A stretch of DNA of 64,000 nucleotides. It comes from a bacterium (GTDB taxonomy: Bacteria > Armatimonadota > Fimbriimonadia > Fimbriimonadales > Fimbriimonadaceae). Below are positions 25,352 to 34,435 of the stretch, piece by piece. Position 1 is the first letter of the stretch; every line of letters starts with the position of its first letter. Made by a program: the position numbers and the translations under genes. The stretch is taken from NCBI GenBank assembly GCA_027485645.1, contig JAIXQR010000001.1, positions 769,588-833,587 of the forward strand. The letters are read 5' to 3'. A model generated the notes under the pieces. It was not told the DNA's origin, made no database searches, and saw only the letters and a list, made by a program, of their open reading frames with translations.

Positions 25352-27280
25352 ATGCTTGCCGTACTCATCACGTTTATCTTTTGCCTCGGATGGCTAGGGA
25401 TTGGCAAGGCGCTTCTGGGCAAGCATTTAGAGCAGGAGGGAGGCACGCTTGGCTTCAGCGTGGCCGGGCTCGTTGGGCTCGGCCTTTGTGGCTGGATCAC
25501 GTTCTTCGTAGGACTGGTCCCCGGTGGATTGAACTGGGGGCTTTACGTCGTGGGGGCGATCGCGGTTGTCGGCCTAGGTTTGTTGGCAAAGGGCGGCTTA
25601 CGCGACATTCAGCCTTCGAGCTTGCTCGCAGCCGTGCCGGTGCTTTTCACCGGCCTCATCGGGGTGCTTGCTCCGAGCACAACGCTCGACTGGGACACGC
25701 TGGCGTATCACTTTGCCGTTCCCAAGATTTGGCTCCAGCACGGGCAGATTGATTTCATTTCGTTTATCCATCACTCCAATTTTCCGTTTGCCGTCGACAA
25801 TCTGTACATTTGGGGCCTAAGCTGGGGAGGAGAAGCGGGAGCCAAGGCTTTTAGCGTTTGGTTTGCAGTGCTCGCGGTTCTGGGAGCCTTTGGCGCGGCC
25901 AGTGCGGCATACGGGAAGAAGGCCGGAATTTGGGCTGCGGTCTGCTTTGGCTGTCTGCCGATGGTCCTTTGGCTCAGCGGAACGGGCTACATCGATGTCA
26001 GTCAAGGGGTCTTTGCTGGACTGGCTCTGTACTACCTGGGGCAATGGATTCAGAATCCTGAAGTCCCAAGTCGAGCCGTTCTCGGCGTGGTTTTGCTGGG
26101 GCTTGCGATGGCCAGCAAGTACACCGGATTGCAGACGGCGATTGTCTTCGCCTTGATTTTCGGATTTGTCGTGACGAGAAAGGGGCATGGCCTCAAGCTC
26201 TCGCCCGCCCTCATTCTCATTCCAATCGTCATCTGCGCGCCATGGTACTTGCGCAATATTGTAAATACCGGCAACCCGGTTTATCCCTTCTTCTATAGCG
26301 TTCTGAAAGGGAAGAACTGGAGCGATTACAACGCCAAGATCTATGCAAACGAACAGCAGACTTTCGGCGTTGGGCGGGAAATTGCCAGCGCCGAACGGCC
26401 GGATTACACCGCGAATCCGCTAGAATTCTCCCGCTTACCGCACGCTATTTTCGGGCTTTCTTACCAGCCTGGGCGCTACATAAACCCGTCTCCGACGCAG
26501 GGGCAAGGAGTCCCGATGGGGGCGCTTGGCGCGGTTGGACTGCTTGCTCTCATCGCCTGGTTAGCGAGTGGTCGATCGCGAAAGTTCGAAGCGACGCTCA
26601 TCGCGGGAGTCGGAGTGAGCTTGCTCATGTGGTTCTTCTTGAGCCAGCAAAGCCGCTACATCGTCGGTCTGATGTTCCCGCTTTCCATCCTCGCCGCTGG
26701 GGCAATATCGCGTTTGGCTATTGGCAAGGTGTTCCAGCTTCTGATTCCCGTTCAGGCGCTTGCCGGGTTGTACGTGACCTACACGGCTGTCACGAGCGAT
26801 CAACTGGAGGTTGCACTCGGCCAAACGGATCGGGAGGCCTACCGGGTGCGCCGCATCTCGTTTGCAGAACCTGCGGCGGAGATCAACTCGACGGTCAAGC
26901 CTGCGAAGATCGCGCTGTTTGATGAAGTGTTTGGCTTCTTGCTCGACGTGCCGTACTTCTGGGGCAACCCAGGACACACGACGGAGGTTGGCTACGAGGC
27001 CATGGAGACTCAGGATGACTTCGTGGATGGTTTGCAGAAGCAAGGAATCTCACACCTCTACTGGAACCTGAGCTTAACTCCGAAACCGCAGCGAGATGAG
27101 CTTCTGCAGGCATCCGGATTAGTGGGTACGCCGGTGGCGCTCAATCCCGATGTGAGGGCGAATCTCATGGCTGATACGCAGAGCAAGTGGAAGCCATTAC
27201 TCGTTGAAGCGATTGCTAGCGGCCGAATTCGGCTCGTAAAGGAGTTCGGTAGCCGAGTGATCTTGGAAATCGTTCGGTAA
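25352..27280 (+). CDS. GT-C type membrane glycosyltransferase (GT39/ArnT-like), putative
   Basis: 642 residues, about twelve membrane helices and a C-terminal soluble domain (from about residue 480). The first large periplasmic loop holds STTLDWDTLAYHFAVPKIWLQHGQI with an acidic D-W-D-T pair, the type of catalytic loop used by lipid-phosphate-dependent GT-C transferases. HHSNFPFAVDNLYIWGL follows. It probably transfers a sugar from a polyprenyl carrier on the periplasmic side, perhaps to lipid A or a glycan, given lptF/G and lptD just upstream. Substrate unknown; a plain multi-span polymerase is the alternative. Confidence 0.65.
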   Translation: MLAVLITFIFCLGWLGIGKALLGKHLEQEGGTLGFSVAGLVGLGLCGWITFFVGLVPGGLNWGLYVVGAIAVVGLGLLAKGGLRDIQPSSLLAAVPVLFTGLIGVLAPSTTLDWDTLAYHFAVPKIWLQHGQIDFISFIHHSNFPFAVDNLYIWGLSWGGEAGAKAFSVWFAVLAVLGAFGAASAAYGKKAGIWAAVCFGCLPMVLWLSGTGYIDVSQGVFAGLALYYLGQWIQNPEVPSRAVLGVVLLGLAMASKYTGLQTAIVFALIFGFVVTRKGHGLKLSPALILIPIVICAPWYLRNIVNTGNPVYPFFYSVLKGKNWSDYNAKIYANEQQTFGVGREIASAERPDYTANPLEFSRLPHAIFGLSYQPGRYINPSPTQGQGVPMGALGAVGLLALIAWLASGRSRKFEATLIAGVGVSLLMWFFLSQQSRYIVGLMFPLSILAAGAISRLAIGKVFQLLIPVQALAGLYVTYTAVTSDQLEVALGQTDREAYRVRRISFAEPAAEINSTVKPAKIALFDEVFGFLLDVPYFWGNPGHTTEVGYEAMETQDDFVDGLQKQGISHLYWNLSLTPKPQRDELLQASGLVGTPVALNPDVRANLMADTQSKWKPLLVEAIASGRIRLVKEFGSRVILEIVR

Positions 27281-27293
27281 CCTTTGGGGCAAC

Positions 27294-28253
27294 ATGCAAT
27301 ATCGCAAGCTAGGCCGTTACGGAATTCGAGTCAGTGAAGTTGGAGTCGGTGGTTGGCTGACCCATGGTCGGACGATTGATGACTCGGTAACGTCCGAAAT
27401 CGTTCACCGCGCTTTCGAGCTTGGAATCAACTTCTTCGACACCGCCGATGTTTACAACACCGGTGAGGCAGAGAAGTCGCTGGGTATTGCTATCCAAGAT
27501 ATCAAGCGAGAGTCGCTCGTCATTGCGACGAAGTGCTTCTTCCCGATGTCACAAGAGACCAACGACCGAGGATTGAGCCGAAAGCACATCACCGAGTCGG
27601 TGAACGCGAGCCTCAAGCGCCTTCAGACGGACTACATCGACTTGATGCAGTTCCACCGGTTCGATTCAGAAACGCCGCTGGATGAGACTGTACGCGCAGT
27701 TGATGACCTGATTCGAGCCGGCAAGGTCCTTTACTGGGGCGTAAGCGAGTGGAAGGCGCACCAGATTTCGGAAGTCGTGAACGTTGCGAAGCAGTTGAAC
27801 GCAAACCTTCCGGCGAGCAACCAGCCGTGCTACAGCATGCTACAGCGCTCGATCGAGGATAGCGTGATTCCTGTATCTGAGCTTCACGGCCTCGGACAAG
27901 TCGTCTTCTCGCCGCTAGCTCAGGGCATCCTGACCGGCAAGTACCTGCCTGGACAGCCTGCTCCAACCGGAACGCGCGGAGCAGATGACAGTTCCAACAT
28001 GTGGATGCGTGACACGCTCGCGAACCAAGAGCTTCTTCAGCGAATCCAAGACCTCAAAGCGTACGTAGAGTCTCTCGGCTTTGAGTTGCCAGCGTTCGCG
28101 TTGGCATGGTGCCTGCGAAAGCAGAACGTGAGCTCGGTGATCATCGGTGCGAGCCGAACCTCCCAGGTAGAGCAGAACGTTTTGGCCGCCACCTTGAAGC
28201 CAGAACCAGAAGTCTTTGAGAAGGCAGAAGCCATTCTAAGCGGGAATTCGTAA
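27294..28253 (+). CDS. Aldo/keto reductase
   Basis: 319 residues, (beta/alpha)8 barrel of the AKR superfamily, closest in style to the voltage-gated-channel beta-subunit group. The catalytic tetrad is visible: Asp and Tyr in FFDTADVYNTGEAE, Lys in VIATKCFFP and His in LMQFHRFDS; NADPH-binding residues lie in FSPLAQGILTGKY and VSSVIIGASRTSQVEQN. It reduces carbonyl compounds with NADPH; the physiological substrate is unknown. A TAACCT sequence at 27278..27283, overlapping the upstream stop, could be a weak -10. Confidence 0.9.
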   Translation: MQYRKLGRYGIRVSEVGVGGWLTHGRTIDDSVTSEIVHRAFELGINFFDTADVYNTGEAEKSLGIAIQDIKRESLVIATKCFFPMSQETNDRGLSRKHITESVNASLKRLQTDYIDLMQFHRFDSETPLDETVRAVDDLIRAGKVLYWGVSEWKAHQISEVVNVAKQLNANLPASNQPCYSMLQRSIEDSVIPVSELHGLGQVVFSPLAQGILTGKYLPGQPAPTGTRGADDSSNMWMRDTLANQELLQRIQDLKAYVESLGFELPAFALAWCLRKQNVSSVIIGASRTSQVEQNVLAATLKPEPEVFEKAEAILSGNS

Positions 28254-28255
28254 CG

Positions 28256-28756
28256 TTGAACGTAGCCAATCTAAGCCCCCTCCAACATCAAGAAACTGAG
28301 TTTGAAAAACGACGCGGCATCAGCCGCGTCGAGATTCGCTACGGTTTCGCCCAGGTCCACATCACGAACCTCGAGGGAGAGATTCAGGCCGCACGTTTAC
28401 GCGTTTTGAAAGCGGTAAACGAGGCTGGGATTAGCGTGGACTTCTTGAAGCTCACGCCTACCGGGCTATCGTTCCTCGTCACAAACAATTGCGCGGACGG
28501 GGTTGCCACAGCGATTCAGCCGGTGGCGACCGACTCCAGCATTCGGTCGGAGCGAGCCATCGTCTTGGTTCACGCGGTGAACATTCGGGACGAGGAAGGG
28601 CTGATTGGCCACATCGTGCGGGAAGTCATTGAGACCGGCACGACGATCGACCACATCGGCGACATGCACGACCGGTTGCTGATGATCGTGTCCGCGAAGG
28701 ACGCGCCACGGCTTGAAAAGCTACTGACCGAGAAACTTCTGGCGGGGCAAGAGTAA
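28256..28756 (+). CDS. Free-standing ACT-domain regulatory protein
   Basis: 166 residues with two ACT-like repeats: ISRVEIRYGFAQVHITNLEGEIQAARLRVLKAVNEAGISVDFLKLTP and AIVLVHAVNIRDEEGLIGHIVREVIETGTTIDHIG. Such domains bind amino acids. It overlaps the aspartate kinase start (TAATG), so it probably modulates that enzyme or senses lysine/threonine; lysC itself still has its own ACT region. TTG start at 28256 directly after the aldo/keto reductase stop, with no clear ribosome-binding site, so the exact N terminus is uncertain. Confidence 0.75.
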   Translation: MNVANLSPLQHQETEFEKRRGISRVEIRYGFAQVHITNLEGEIQAARLRVLKAVNEAGISVDFLKLTPTGLSFLVTNNCADGVATAIQPVATDSSIRSERAIVLVHAVNIRDEEGLIGHIVREVIETGTTIDHIGDMHDRLLMIVSAKDAPRLEKLLTEKLLAGQE

Positions 28757-30111
28757 TGCGAATCAAAGTCATGAAATTTGGTGGCACGTCGGTTGCCACG
28801 GCCGAAGCACGAATGCAATCCGCAATGCGGGTGATTTCGGCGAAAGACCAAGGCTTCCGCCCGGTCGTCGTTGTGAGCGCCATCGGTCGAAAAGGCGCAC
28901 CGTATGCGACCGACACGCTCATCAATTTGCTGAACGAGATCGATCCAAACGTCGATCCAGACCCAAGAGAGCTCGATCTACTCGTCGCCTGCGGCGAGAT
29001 TCTCAGCGCGGTGGTTTTTGCCCACACGCTGAAAACCCTCGGACACAGCGCGATGGCCTTCCGAGGTGGGCAAGCTGGTATTCGAACCGATGGCGTCTAC
29101 GGCAATGCCCGCATTGTCAGCATCAATCCGGTGGCTTTGCTCAAGAGCATTAGCGGTGGCCACATTCCGGTCGTTTGCGGCTTCCAGGGCGTTTTTGTCG
29201 ATGGTCCCGGCATGCCGGGCGGCGAGCTTACGACGCTCGGACGTGGCGGCAGCGACACCACCGGTGCCGCGCTTGGCGCCGCGCTGAAGGCGGAGGCCGT
29301 AGAAATCTTCACCGACGTTGATGGAGTCAAGACGGCGGACCCGGACGCGGTTCGCAACGCACCGACTCTTCGGACGGTGACGTACGACGAAGTCGCCGAA
29401 ATCGCCCACTTGGGCGCCAAGGTCGTTCATCCACGCGCGGCAGAAATTGCGATGATGTACGGCATTCCGCTCTGGGTTAAGAACACGTTTAGCGACGACG
29501 AAGGTACACAAATCGTGCCGAAGTCGGAATTCCCTGGTCGCCGCGTGACCGGCGTCACTCACACCGGAAAGCTCGTTTATCTTCAGTTCGATCTTAGCGG
29601 CGCTGCCTCCGAACAGGAGCGCGTGATGCTCGAAACCCGGATTTACGAAACGATGGCCCGCTACGACGTGAACCTGTTCATGTTGGACATGAGCCCAAGT
29701 AGCACCGGCTTCGCAGTCCCGCGAGATCAATATCCCATTGTCGAAAATGTCCTGGATGGCCTCGTCATTCCGGTCGGTGGAAACGAGCGTCGAGTCTATC
29801 TCTTCCAAGTCGGGCGCAACGCCTCGCGCGAAGTCGAGACGCAGGCCGCCTTGCTCGGATCGCTCGGGGAAGTTCGGCGGGTACCCGCCGAGTTGACCGA
29901 AGGCTGCACGATGGTTTCGCTTGTGGGCCATGAGTACATGCAGCAGCCCGGCGTGTTCTACAACGTGATGCACGCGCTAGCGGAGGCCCAGATTCAGGTG
30001 CTGCAGACGAGCGACTCCGACTACTCCCTCAGCGTGTTGGTCACGGAAAGTGAGAGCCTCCGTGCGGTTCGGCTTTTGCACGAGCGATTTGGGTTGAGCG
30101 AGGTCCGGTAA
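28756..30111 (+). CDS. lysC: Aspartate kinase
   Basis: 451 residues. KVMKFGGTSVATAEARM is the amino-acid-kinase signature, followed by TLGRGGSDTTGAALGAAL and EIFTDVDGVKTADPD (nucleotide site), then a C-terminal tandem ACT region (about 310-451) ending QVLQTSDSDYSLSVLVTESE. It phosphorylates aspartate at the head of the lysine, threonine, methionine and diaminopimelate pathway. ATG overlaps the ACT-protein stop. Confidence 0.95.
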   Translation: MRIKVMKFGGTSVATAEARMQSAMRVISAKDQGFRPVVVVSAIGRKGAPYATDTLINLLNEIDPNVDPDPRELDLLVACGEILSAVVFAHTLKTLGHSAMAFRGGQAGIRTDGVYGNARIVSINPVALLKSISGGHIPVVCGFQGVFVDGPGMPGGELTTLGRGGSDTTGAALGAALKAEAVEIFTDVDGVKTADPDAVRNAPTLRTVTYDEVAEIAHLGAKVVHPRAAEIAMMYGIPLWVKNTFSDDEGTQIVPKSEFPGRRVTGVTHTGKLVYLQFDLSGAASEQERVMLETRIYETMARYDVNLFMLDMSPSSTGFAVPRDQYPIVENVLDGLVIPVGGNERRVYLFQVGRNASREVETQAALLGSLGEVRRVPAELTEGCTMVSLVGHEYMQQPGVFYNVMHALAEAQIQVLQTSDSDYSLSVLVTESESLRAVRLLHERFGLSEVR

Positions 30112-30113
30112 CT

Positions 30114-30920
30114 TTGCCAACCCAAATCATGGGGATATTAAACGTCACGCCGGATTCGTTTTCGGACGGCGGACGCTTCTTGTCCCCAAAGATTGCGATC
30201 GAACACGGTCTGAAGATGGCCGCGGATGGGGCCGATTGGATTGACGTCGGCGGAGAAAGCACGCGGCCCGGCGCCCTTCCTGTTTCCGTCGACGAGGAAC
30301 TTGAACGCGTCTTGCCGGTTATTGAGGGCCTAGTGGAGCGCGGCTTGCGGGTGTCGATTGACACGATGAAATCCGGCGTCGCAAAAGAAGCCGTCCGCGC
30401 TGGGGCGACGCTGATTAACGACGTCACCGGTTGGAGTGATCCAGAGATGGGCACCGTTTGCGCGGAATCCGGTGCGGCCGTGTGCCTCATGCATATGCAA
30501 GGCGAGCCACGGACCATGCAGGCAAACCCAACCTACGCGAACGTCGTGCATGAGGTCCGAGACTTCCTGGTCGAGCGCGCGGAGTTTGCTCACTCGCTCG
30601 GAATCGCCAGGGATCGCATTTACATCGACCCCGGCATCGGATTTGGCAAGAAGCTTGAGCACAACCTGGACTTGCTGCGGCACCTTACGGACTTCGTTCA
30701 GACCGGGTATCCGGTGCTGCTAGGAACCAGTCGCAAGAGCTTCATTGGCCGAATTCTAGGATCGGCAGAAGCGCCCTTGCCGACCGAAGAACGGCTTGAA
30801 GGAACCTTGGCGACCCAAGCCATTGCCGAGTCAGCGGGCATTGCCATTCTCCGCGTTCACGATGTGCTCAGCGCGGTGCGATTTTCCAAGATCTACCGAG
30901 CGATTACCGAACCTGATTAG
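30114..30920 (+). CDS. folP: Dihydropteroate synthase
   Basis: 268 residues, TIM barrel: GILNVTPDSFSDGGRF (pterin diphosphate loop), DVGGESTRPGA, NDVTGW, CLMHMQGEPRTMQ and GTSRKSFIG are the DHPS signatures. It joins para-aminobenzoate to the pterin in folate synthesis. A TTG start at 30114 is used; the next possible start, an ATG at 30129, would cut into the first beta-strand. The last 17 bases overlap the convergent dehydrogenase gene. Confidence 0.95.
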   Translation: MPTQIMGILNVTPDSFSDGGRFLSPKIAIEHGLKMAADGADWIDVGGESTRPGALPVSVDEELERVLPVIEGLVERGLRVSIDTMKSGVAKEAVRAGATLINDVTGWSDPEMGTVCAESGAAVCLMHMQGEPRTMQANPTYANVVHEVRDFLVERAEFAHSLGIARDRIYIDPGIGFGKKLEHNLDLLRHLTDFVQTGYPVLLGTSRKSFIGRILGSAEAPLPTEERLEGTLATQAIAESAGIAILRVHDVLSAVRFSKIYRAITEPD

Positions 30921-31887
30921 CCTCGATCGGCGTTCCATCTCGGAATGCGGCGAGGTTCTGGGCCGTCGTTTCGGCGATGGCTTCCAAGGCTTCTGTCGTG
31001 AGGAACGCTTGGTGACCGGTGATGAGCACGTTTGGGAACATCAGCAACCGCGCGAAGGTCTCGTCGGTCGGAAGCGAGCCGCTTAAATCTCGGAAAAACA
31101 GCCCGGATTCTTCTTCGTAAACATCGAGCCCAAGTGCTCCAATCTTCTGTGAACTGAGCGCCTCGATCGCCGCCGCGGTGTCAATGACCGCTCCGCGGGA
31201 CGTGTTGATAATCACGACGCCAGGCTTCATCGCGGCAAGGGATTCTTGATTCACCAGATGGTGGGTGTCTGGGGTTAAGGGGCAATGCAGCGAGATGATG
31301 TCCGCCTCGGCCCAGATTCGCTCGATGGGCACGAACTCCCACTCGGAATCCTTCGGAGGAAACGGATCGTAGGCCAGAACCTTCATCCCGAAACCGGCTG
31401 CGATTCGGCAGAATGCAAGCCCGATCTTGCCGCAACCGATCACACCAACGGTTCGGCCGTGAAGGTTGAATCCGACGAGGCCGTTGAGGCTGAAGTTCAT
31501 TTCGCGCACTCGGTTGTAAGCGCGATGGGTTTTGCGGCTGAGGGTGAGCAAAAGGGCAAAAGCGTGTTCGGCAACCGCTTCTGGGGAATAGGCCGGCACT
31601 CGGGCGATGGAGAAGCCAAGTTCACGGGCCGTTTCGAGGTGGACCGAGTTGAACCCGGCGCAGCGTAGGGTGATGTTCCGAACGCCAGACTGCGCGAGGA
31701 GGTGCAGCACCGGAGCGGAAAGATCGTCGTTCACAAAGGTGCAAATCGCTTCCGAGCCACGAGCCAAGCTCACGGTTGAAGGCTCGAGTGGCAGCTCGAC
31801 GAACATGGGGTCTACATTGAAACGAGCGGCCGCTTCCGCAAGGAATGGCCGCTCGAAAGATTTGGTGCTGTAAACCGTAACTCGCAT
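30904..31887 (-). CDS. D-lactate dehydrogenase-type 2-hydroxyacid dehydrogenase
   Basis: 327 residues. VIGCGKIGLAFCRIAAGFG is the NAD-binding loop; catalytic Arg lies in INTSRGAVID, Glu in DVYEEESGLFF and His in TGHQAFLTTEAL. LRCAGFNSVHLETA near the substrate site and TGHQAF are typical of fermentative LdhA. It would reduce pyruvate to D-lactate with NADH. The stop lies inside the folP end. It starts 19 bases after the stalk-domain gene ends, in the same direction. Confidence 0.9.
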   Translation of the reverse strand: MRVTVYSTKSFERPFLAEAAARFNVDPMFVELPLEPSTVSLARGSEAICTFVNDDLSAPVLHLLAQSGVRNITLRCAGFNSVHLETARELGFSIARVPAYSPEAVAEHAFALLLTLSRKTHRAYNRVREMNFSLNGLVGFNLHGRTVGVIGCGKIGLAFCRIAAGFGMKVLAYDPFPPKDSEWEFVPIERIWAEADIISLHCPLTPDTHHLVNQESLAAMKPGVVIINTSRGAVIDTAAAIEALSSQKIGALGLDVYEEESGLFFRDLSGSLPTDETFARLLMFPNVLITGHQAFLTTEALEAIAETTAQNLAAFRDGTPIEANQVR

Positions 31888-31906
31888 GGAACGAGTCTAC
31901 GTCGGC

Positions 31907-32947
31907 TTACTGCTTCAGGGCTAGGTCTTCGTTCAAGCGAACGCCGAGGAGGGTTCCACGGGCGAGCTTCACGTCAGAAGGATTTTCCTTTGGCTTCTCA
32001 ACCGATCCGATGACGTAGCCGAGGAGTCCGCCGAGGAGGGCTTTCTCAAGGGACAGCTTTCCGCCGCTCAGAAGGCCAACGAGAACGCCGGCACCGGCTC
32101 CGTAGCCAGCGTAAACGATTCGGTTGTCCTTGTTCTTGTTCTTGGCGGTCATGACGCCGTCGGCATCACGATCGACCGCTTCGGAATCCAAGCTGTAGAG
32201 GCTGCCTGCGAGCGGGGTCGTCTTTCCGTTTGGAAGTCTAATTCGGTCGAAGGAGAGGTCCAGAACGCCCGGTTCCGATCCCTTCTTGGCTCGCACATCG
32301 CTCACGTGGCCCTCGATGTAGCTGCCGAGCGGAATTCCGCCGTAAGCCTTCTCGTCGGTGGTCTGAATGATCGCGGTGAACTTGTCGCCCTTCTTCGAGC
32401 CGGTGCTCGAAAGGGTCTGGTTCAGGCTGATCGGGAGAACCGTGTAAGCCTCAATGACCTTTGGAATCGGCATCGACTCATCATTGCCGTTGTTGAAGTT
32501 CTCTCCAGAACCCATCCCTTCGCCGGTCGTGATGGCGACCATCATTTCGTCCGGCATGTACTTGACGTCTGCGCCAAGGGCTTCACTGACGAAGCGGAGC
32601 GGGACGAGGGTGGAACCGCCGATGATCTGGGCAGGGGTGTCCAGCATCACATCAAGTCCGTCGACCTTGGCCGTTCGGTTACCGATGAAGAGCATGATTT
32701 CCTTGTTGCCCTTCATAGCGGAAACGGTGCGGGTAGCAGAGTTCCAGTTGACGGAAGCGTTGAGCGATTCAAAGATGCCGCGAATGGGGACGAGGACCCG
32801 GCCATTCTGTCGGATTGGCTTGGTTGCGCCGAATTTCACCGGACGTCCGTCAACCTCAACCTTGATATCTTGAGCGGTGGCAATGGCACCGATCGTAAGC
32901 AGGGCGAGAGCCGCGCAGTGTTTCATGCCAATTTGTTTAATTACCAT
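31907..32947 (-). CDS. Secreted stalk-domain (copper amine oxidase N-terminal-like) protein
   Basis: 346 residues. After a signal peptide (MVIKQIGMKHCAALALLTIGAIATA) comes a copper-amine-oxidase N-terminal (stalk) domain: VDGRPVKFG, PIRQNGRVLVPIRGIFESLNASVNWN, then STLVPLRFVSEALGADVKY. The second half has a predicted beta domain (about 170-270) and a Gly-rich hydrophobic segment (YAGYGAGAGVLVGLLSGGKLSLEKALLGGLLGYVIG) that may lie in a membrane. Stalk domains are common in envelope proteins of Armatimonadota and Firmicutes; no amine oxidase catalytic domain is present. ATG 32947 follows an AAGAGAA sequence; an ATG at 32926 is possible. Confidence 0.75.
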   Translation of the reverse strand: MVIKQIGMKHCAALALLTIGAIATAQDIKVEVDGRPVKFGATKPIRQNGRVLVPIRGIFESLNASVNWNSATRTVSAMKGNKEIMLFIGNRTAKVDGLDVMLDTPAQIIGGSTLVPLRFVSEALGADVKYMPDEMMVAITTGEGMGSGENFNNGNDESMPIPKVIEAYTVLPISLNQTLSSTGSKKGDKFTAIIQTTDEKAYGGIPLGSYIEGHVSDVRAKKGSEPGVLDLSFDRIRLPNGKTTPLAGSLYSLDSEAVDRDADGVMTAKNKNKDNRIVYAGYGAGAGVLVGLLSGGKLSLEKALLGGLLGYVIGSVEKPKENPSDVKLARGTLLGVRLNEDLALKQ

Positions 32948-33121
32948 TTCGTTCTCTTGGAGCCTGCCGAAAAGCCTACTCCAACAATAAGCATGGACTA
33001 GATTTCGACTCATTTGTTCCGTTTTCCGCAAGAACAGGTCCTTTCTGGAAACTATGGGTCTTAGAAAATTGGGACCGAGCGCCCGGACATTTTCTTAATC
33101 TTGTATCCTAGGTTGCTTCCA

Positions 33122-33829
33122 ATGATGCAGATTCTAGATTTCGTACGGCACGTTCCAGAACACGTTGGAGATTTGATCACCCGGTATGGATCGTGGAGCT
33201 ACGCGATTCTGTTCCTGATCATTTTTGCGGAGACCGGTTTGGTCTTCATGCCGTTTCTTCCGGGCGACTCACTCTTGTTTGCCGCAGGGATTTTTGCCAA
33301 CCCACCTGCCGGCCGACCTGGATTTAACGTTTGGATTCTGCTGATCACGTTAACTATCGCGCCTTTGGTTGGTGATTCGGTCAACTATCACGTCGGGAAG
33401 TACCTTGGGCCAAGGCTCTTCAATAAAGAAGGCGCGAAGTTCCTCAGCCGTAAGAACCTGGAAGCGACCAAAGCCTTCTTCGAAAAGCACGGGCCGAAAG
33501 CCGTCATCATCGCCCGGTGGGTGCCCATCATTCGAACCCTCGCTCCGTTCGTTGCGGGCATGGGCGCGATGGAGTACAAGAAGTTCTTCACCTACAGTCT
33601 CATCGGAGCCTTCCTTTGGGTTTGGATCTGCGTGGGCGCGGGCTACTTCCTTGGTGGAATCCCGTGGGTTAAGAACAACTTTGAGTACGCAATGCTGGCG
33701 ATTATCGTCGTGACGGGAGCTCCACCGTTGTACGAGATGCTCAAGCACACGATGGATGCGAAAAAGGCGGCGAAGGCGGAGCTAGAAGCTGCCGCCAAAG
33801 CCCAAGACACCAGCGAACCCCTCAGCTAG
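33122..33829 (+). CDS. DedA family membrane protein
   Basis: 235 residues with FAETGLVFMPFLPGDSLLFAAG, the DedA acidic/re-entrant loop, and IIARWVPIIRTLAPFVAGMGAMEYKKF, the second re-entrant loop with the essential arginines. DedA proteins are inner-membrane flippases for undecaprenyl phosphate or other lipids. ATG 33122 is preferred; a TTG seven codons upstream is possible. The C terminus is charged (AKKAAKAELEAAAK). Its last 48 bases are read in the other direction as the end of the SGNH hydrolase gene. Confidence 0.9.
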   Translation: MMQILDFVRHVPEHVGDLITRYGSWSYAILFLIIFAETGLVFMPFLPGDSLLFAAGIFANPPAGRPGFNVWILLITLTIAPLVGDSVNYHVGKYLGPRLFNKEGAKFLSRKNLEATKAFFEKHGPKAVIIARWVPIIRTLAPFVAGMGAMEYKKFFTYSLIGAFLWVWICVGAGYFLGGIPWVKNNFEYAMLAIIVVTGAPPLYEMLKHTMDAKKAAKAELEAAAKAQDTSEPLS

Positions 33830-34435
33830 CATCACCGAGCCCGCCAGGTTCGGATGGACTCGGTCCCAGCACATGGAGGCTGGGTAGTAGTGCTGGAGGA
33901 AGTTTGCGAACAAGGCTTGGGTATCCAAGAAGTCCGTCCCGAGTTCGTGGGCGATCTCCTTCACCATCGCGCCGTACTCGTCCATCCGTGACCTCATCGC
34001 ATCGTTTGGATTTGGTTCGAGATAGAACGGAGTCGCGAGCAGCATCTCAATTCCTTGGCTGAGTGTTTGCTGGGTGAGGTCCCGCAGGGTGGATGAGTAC
34101 TCCTCCGGGAGCACATGCCCCGCCGGATGAAAGGGGGAGTCAAACTGCCGCCAAACGTCGTTTGTCCCGATCATCACGGTCACGACGTCCGGTTTCAGAT
34201 CGAGGACGTCGCGTTGCCATCGCTGAGCCAAGTCTCGCACGGTGTGTCCGCTGGTACCCGTGTTCAGGAAGATAAGCCCAAGTTCGGGCTGTCGAGCTAG
34301 GGCAAAGGCATTCAGGAGCGCCACGTAACCGGTCCCGAGTCCAGACCCGGCCGTTCCAACCGGCTGGTTTCGGCCAGCGTCGGTGATGCTGTCTCCAATC
34401 GTGACGATGCGGGTTCCGGGTTGAAGTGGTCTCAT
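33782..34435 (-). CDS. SGNH/GDSL-type hydrolase
   Basis: 217 residues. Block I VTIGDSITDAGRNQ has the nucleophile Ser, block II/III includes TVMIGTNDVWRQF, and block V is WDRVHPNLAGSVMLAEG with the catalytic Asp-x-x-His. It hydrolyses an ester, probably removing O-acetyl groups from a carbohydrate. No signal peptide, so it is probably cytoplasmic. Its ATG overlaps the GH20 stop (ATGA), linking it to amino-sugar breakdown. Confidence 0.88.
   Translation of the reverse strand: MRPLQPGTRIVTIGDSITDAGRNQPVGTAGSGLGTGYVALLNAFALARQPELGLIFLNTGTSGHTVRDLAQRWQRDVLDLKPDVVTVMIGTNDVWRQFDSPFHPAGHVLPEEYSSTLRDLTQQTLSQGIEMLLATPFYLEPNPNDAMRSRMDEYGAMVKEIAHELGTDFLDTQALFANFLQHYYPASMCWDRVHPNLAGSVMLAEGFAGVLGFGGSF

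Noticed and set aside
28978..29973. Open frame of 331 codons on the minus strand opposite aspartate kinase
   Set aside because: It mirrors lysC codon positions, is His/Arg/Asp-rich without family resemblance, and lysC is a certain gene.
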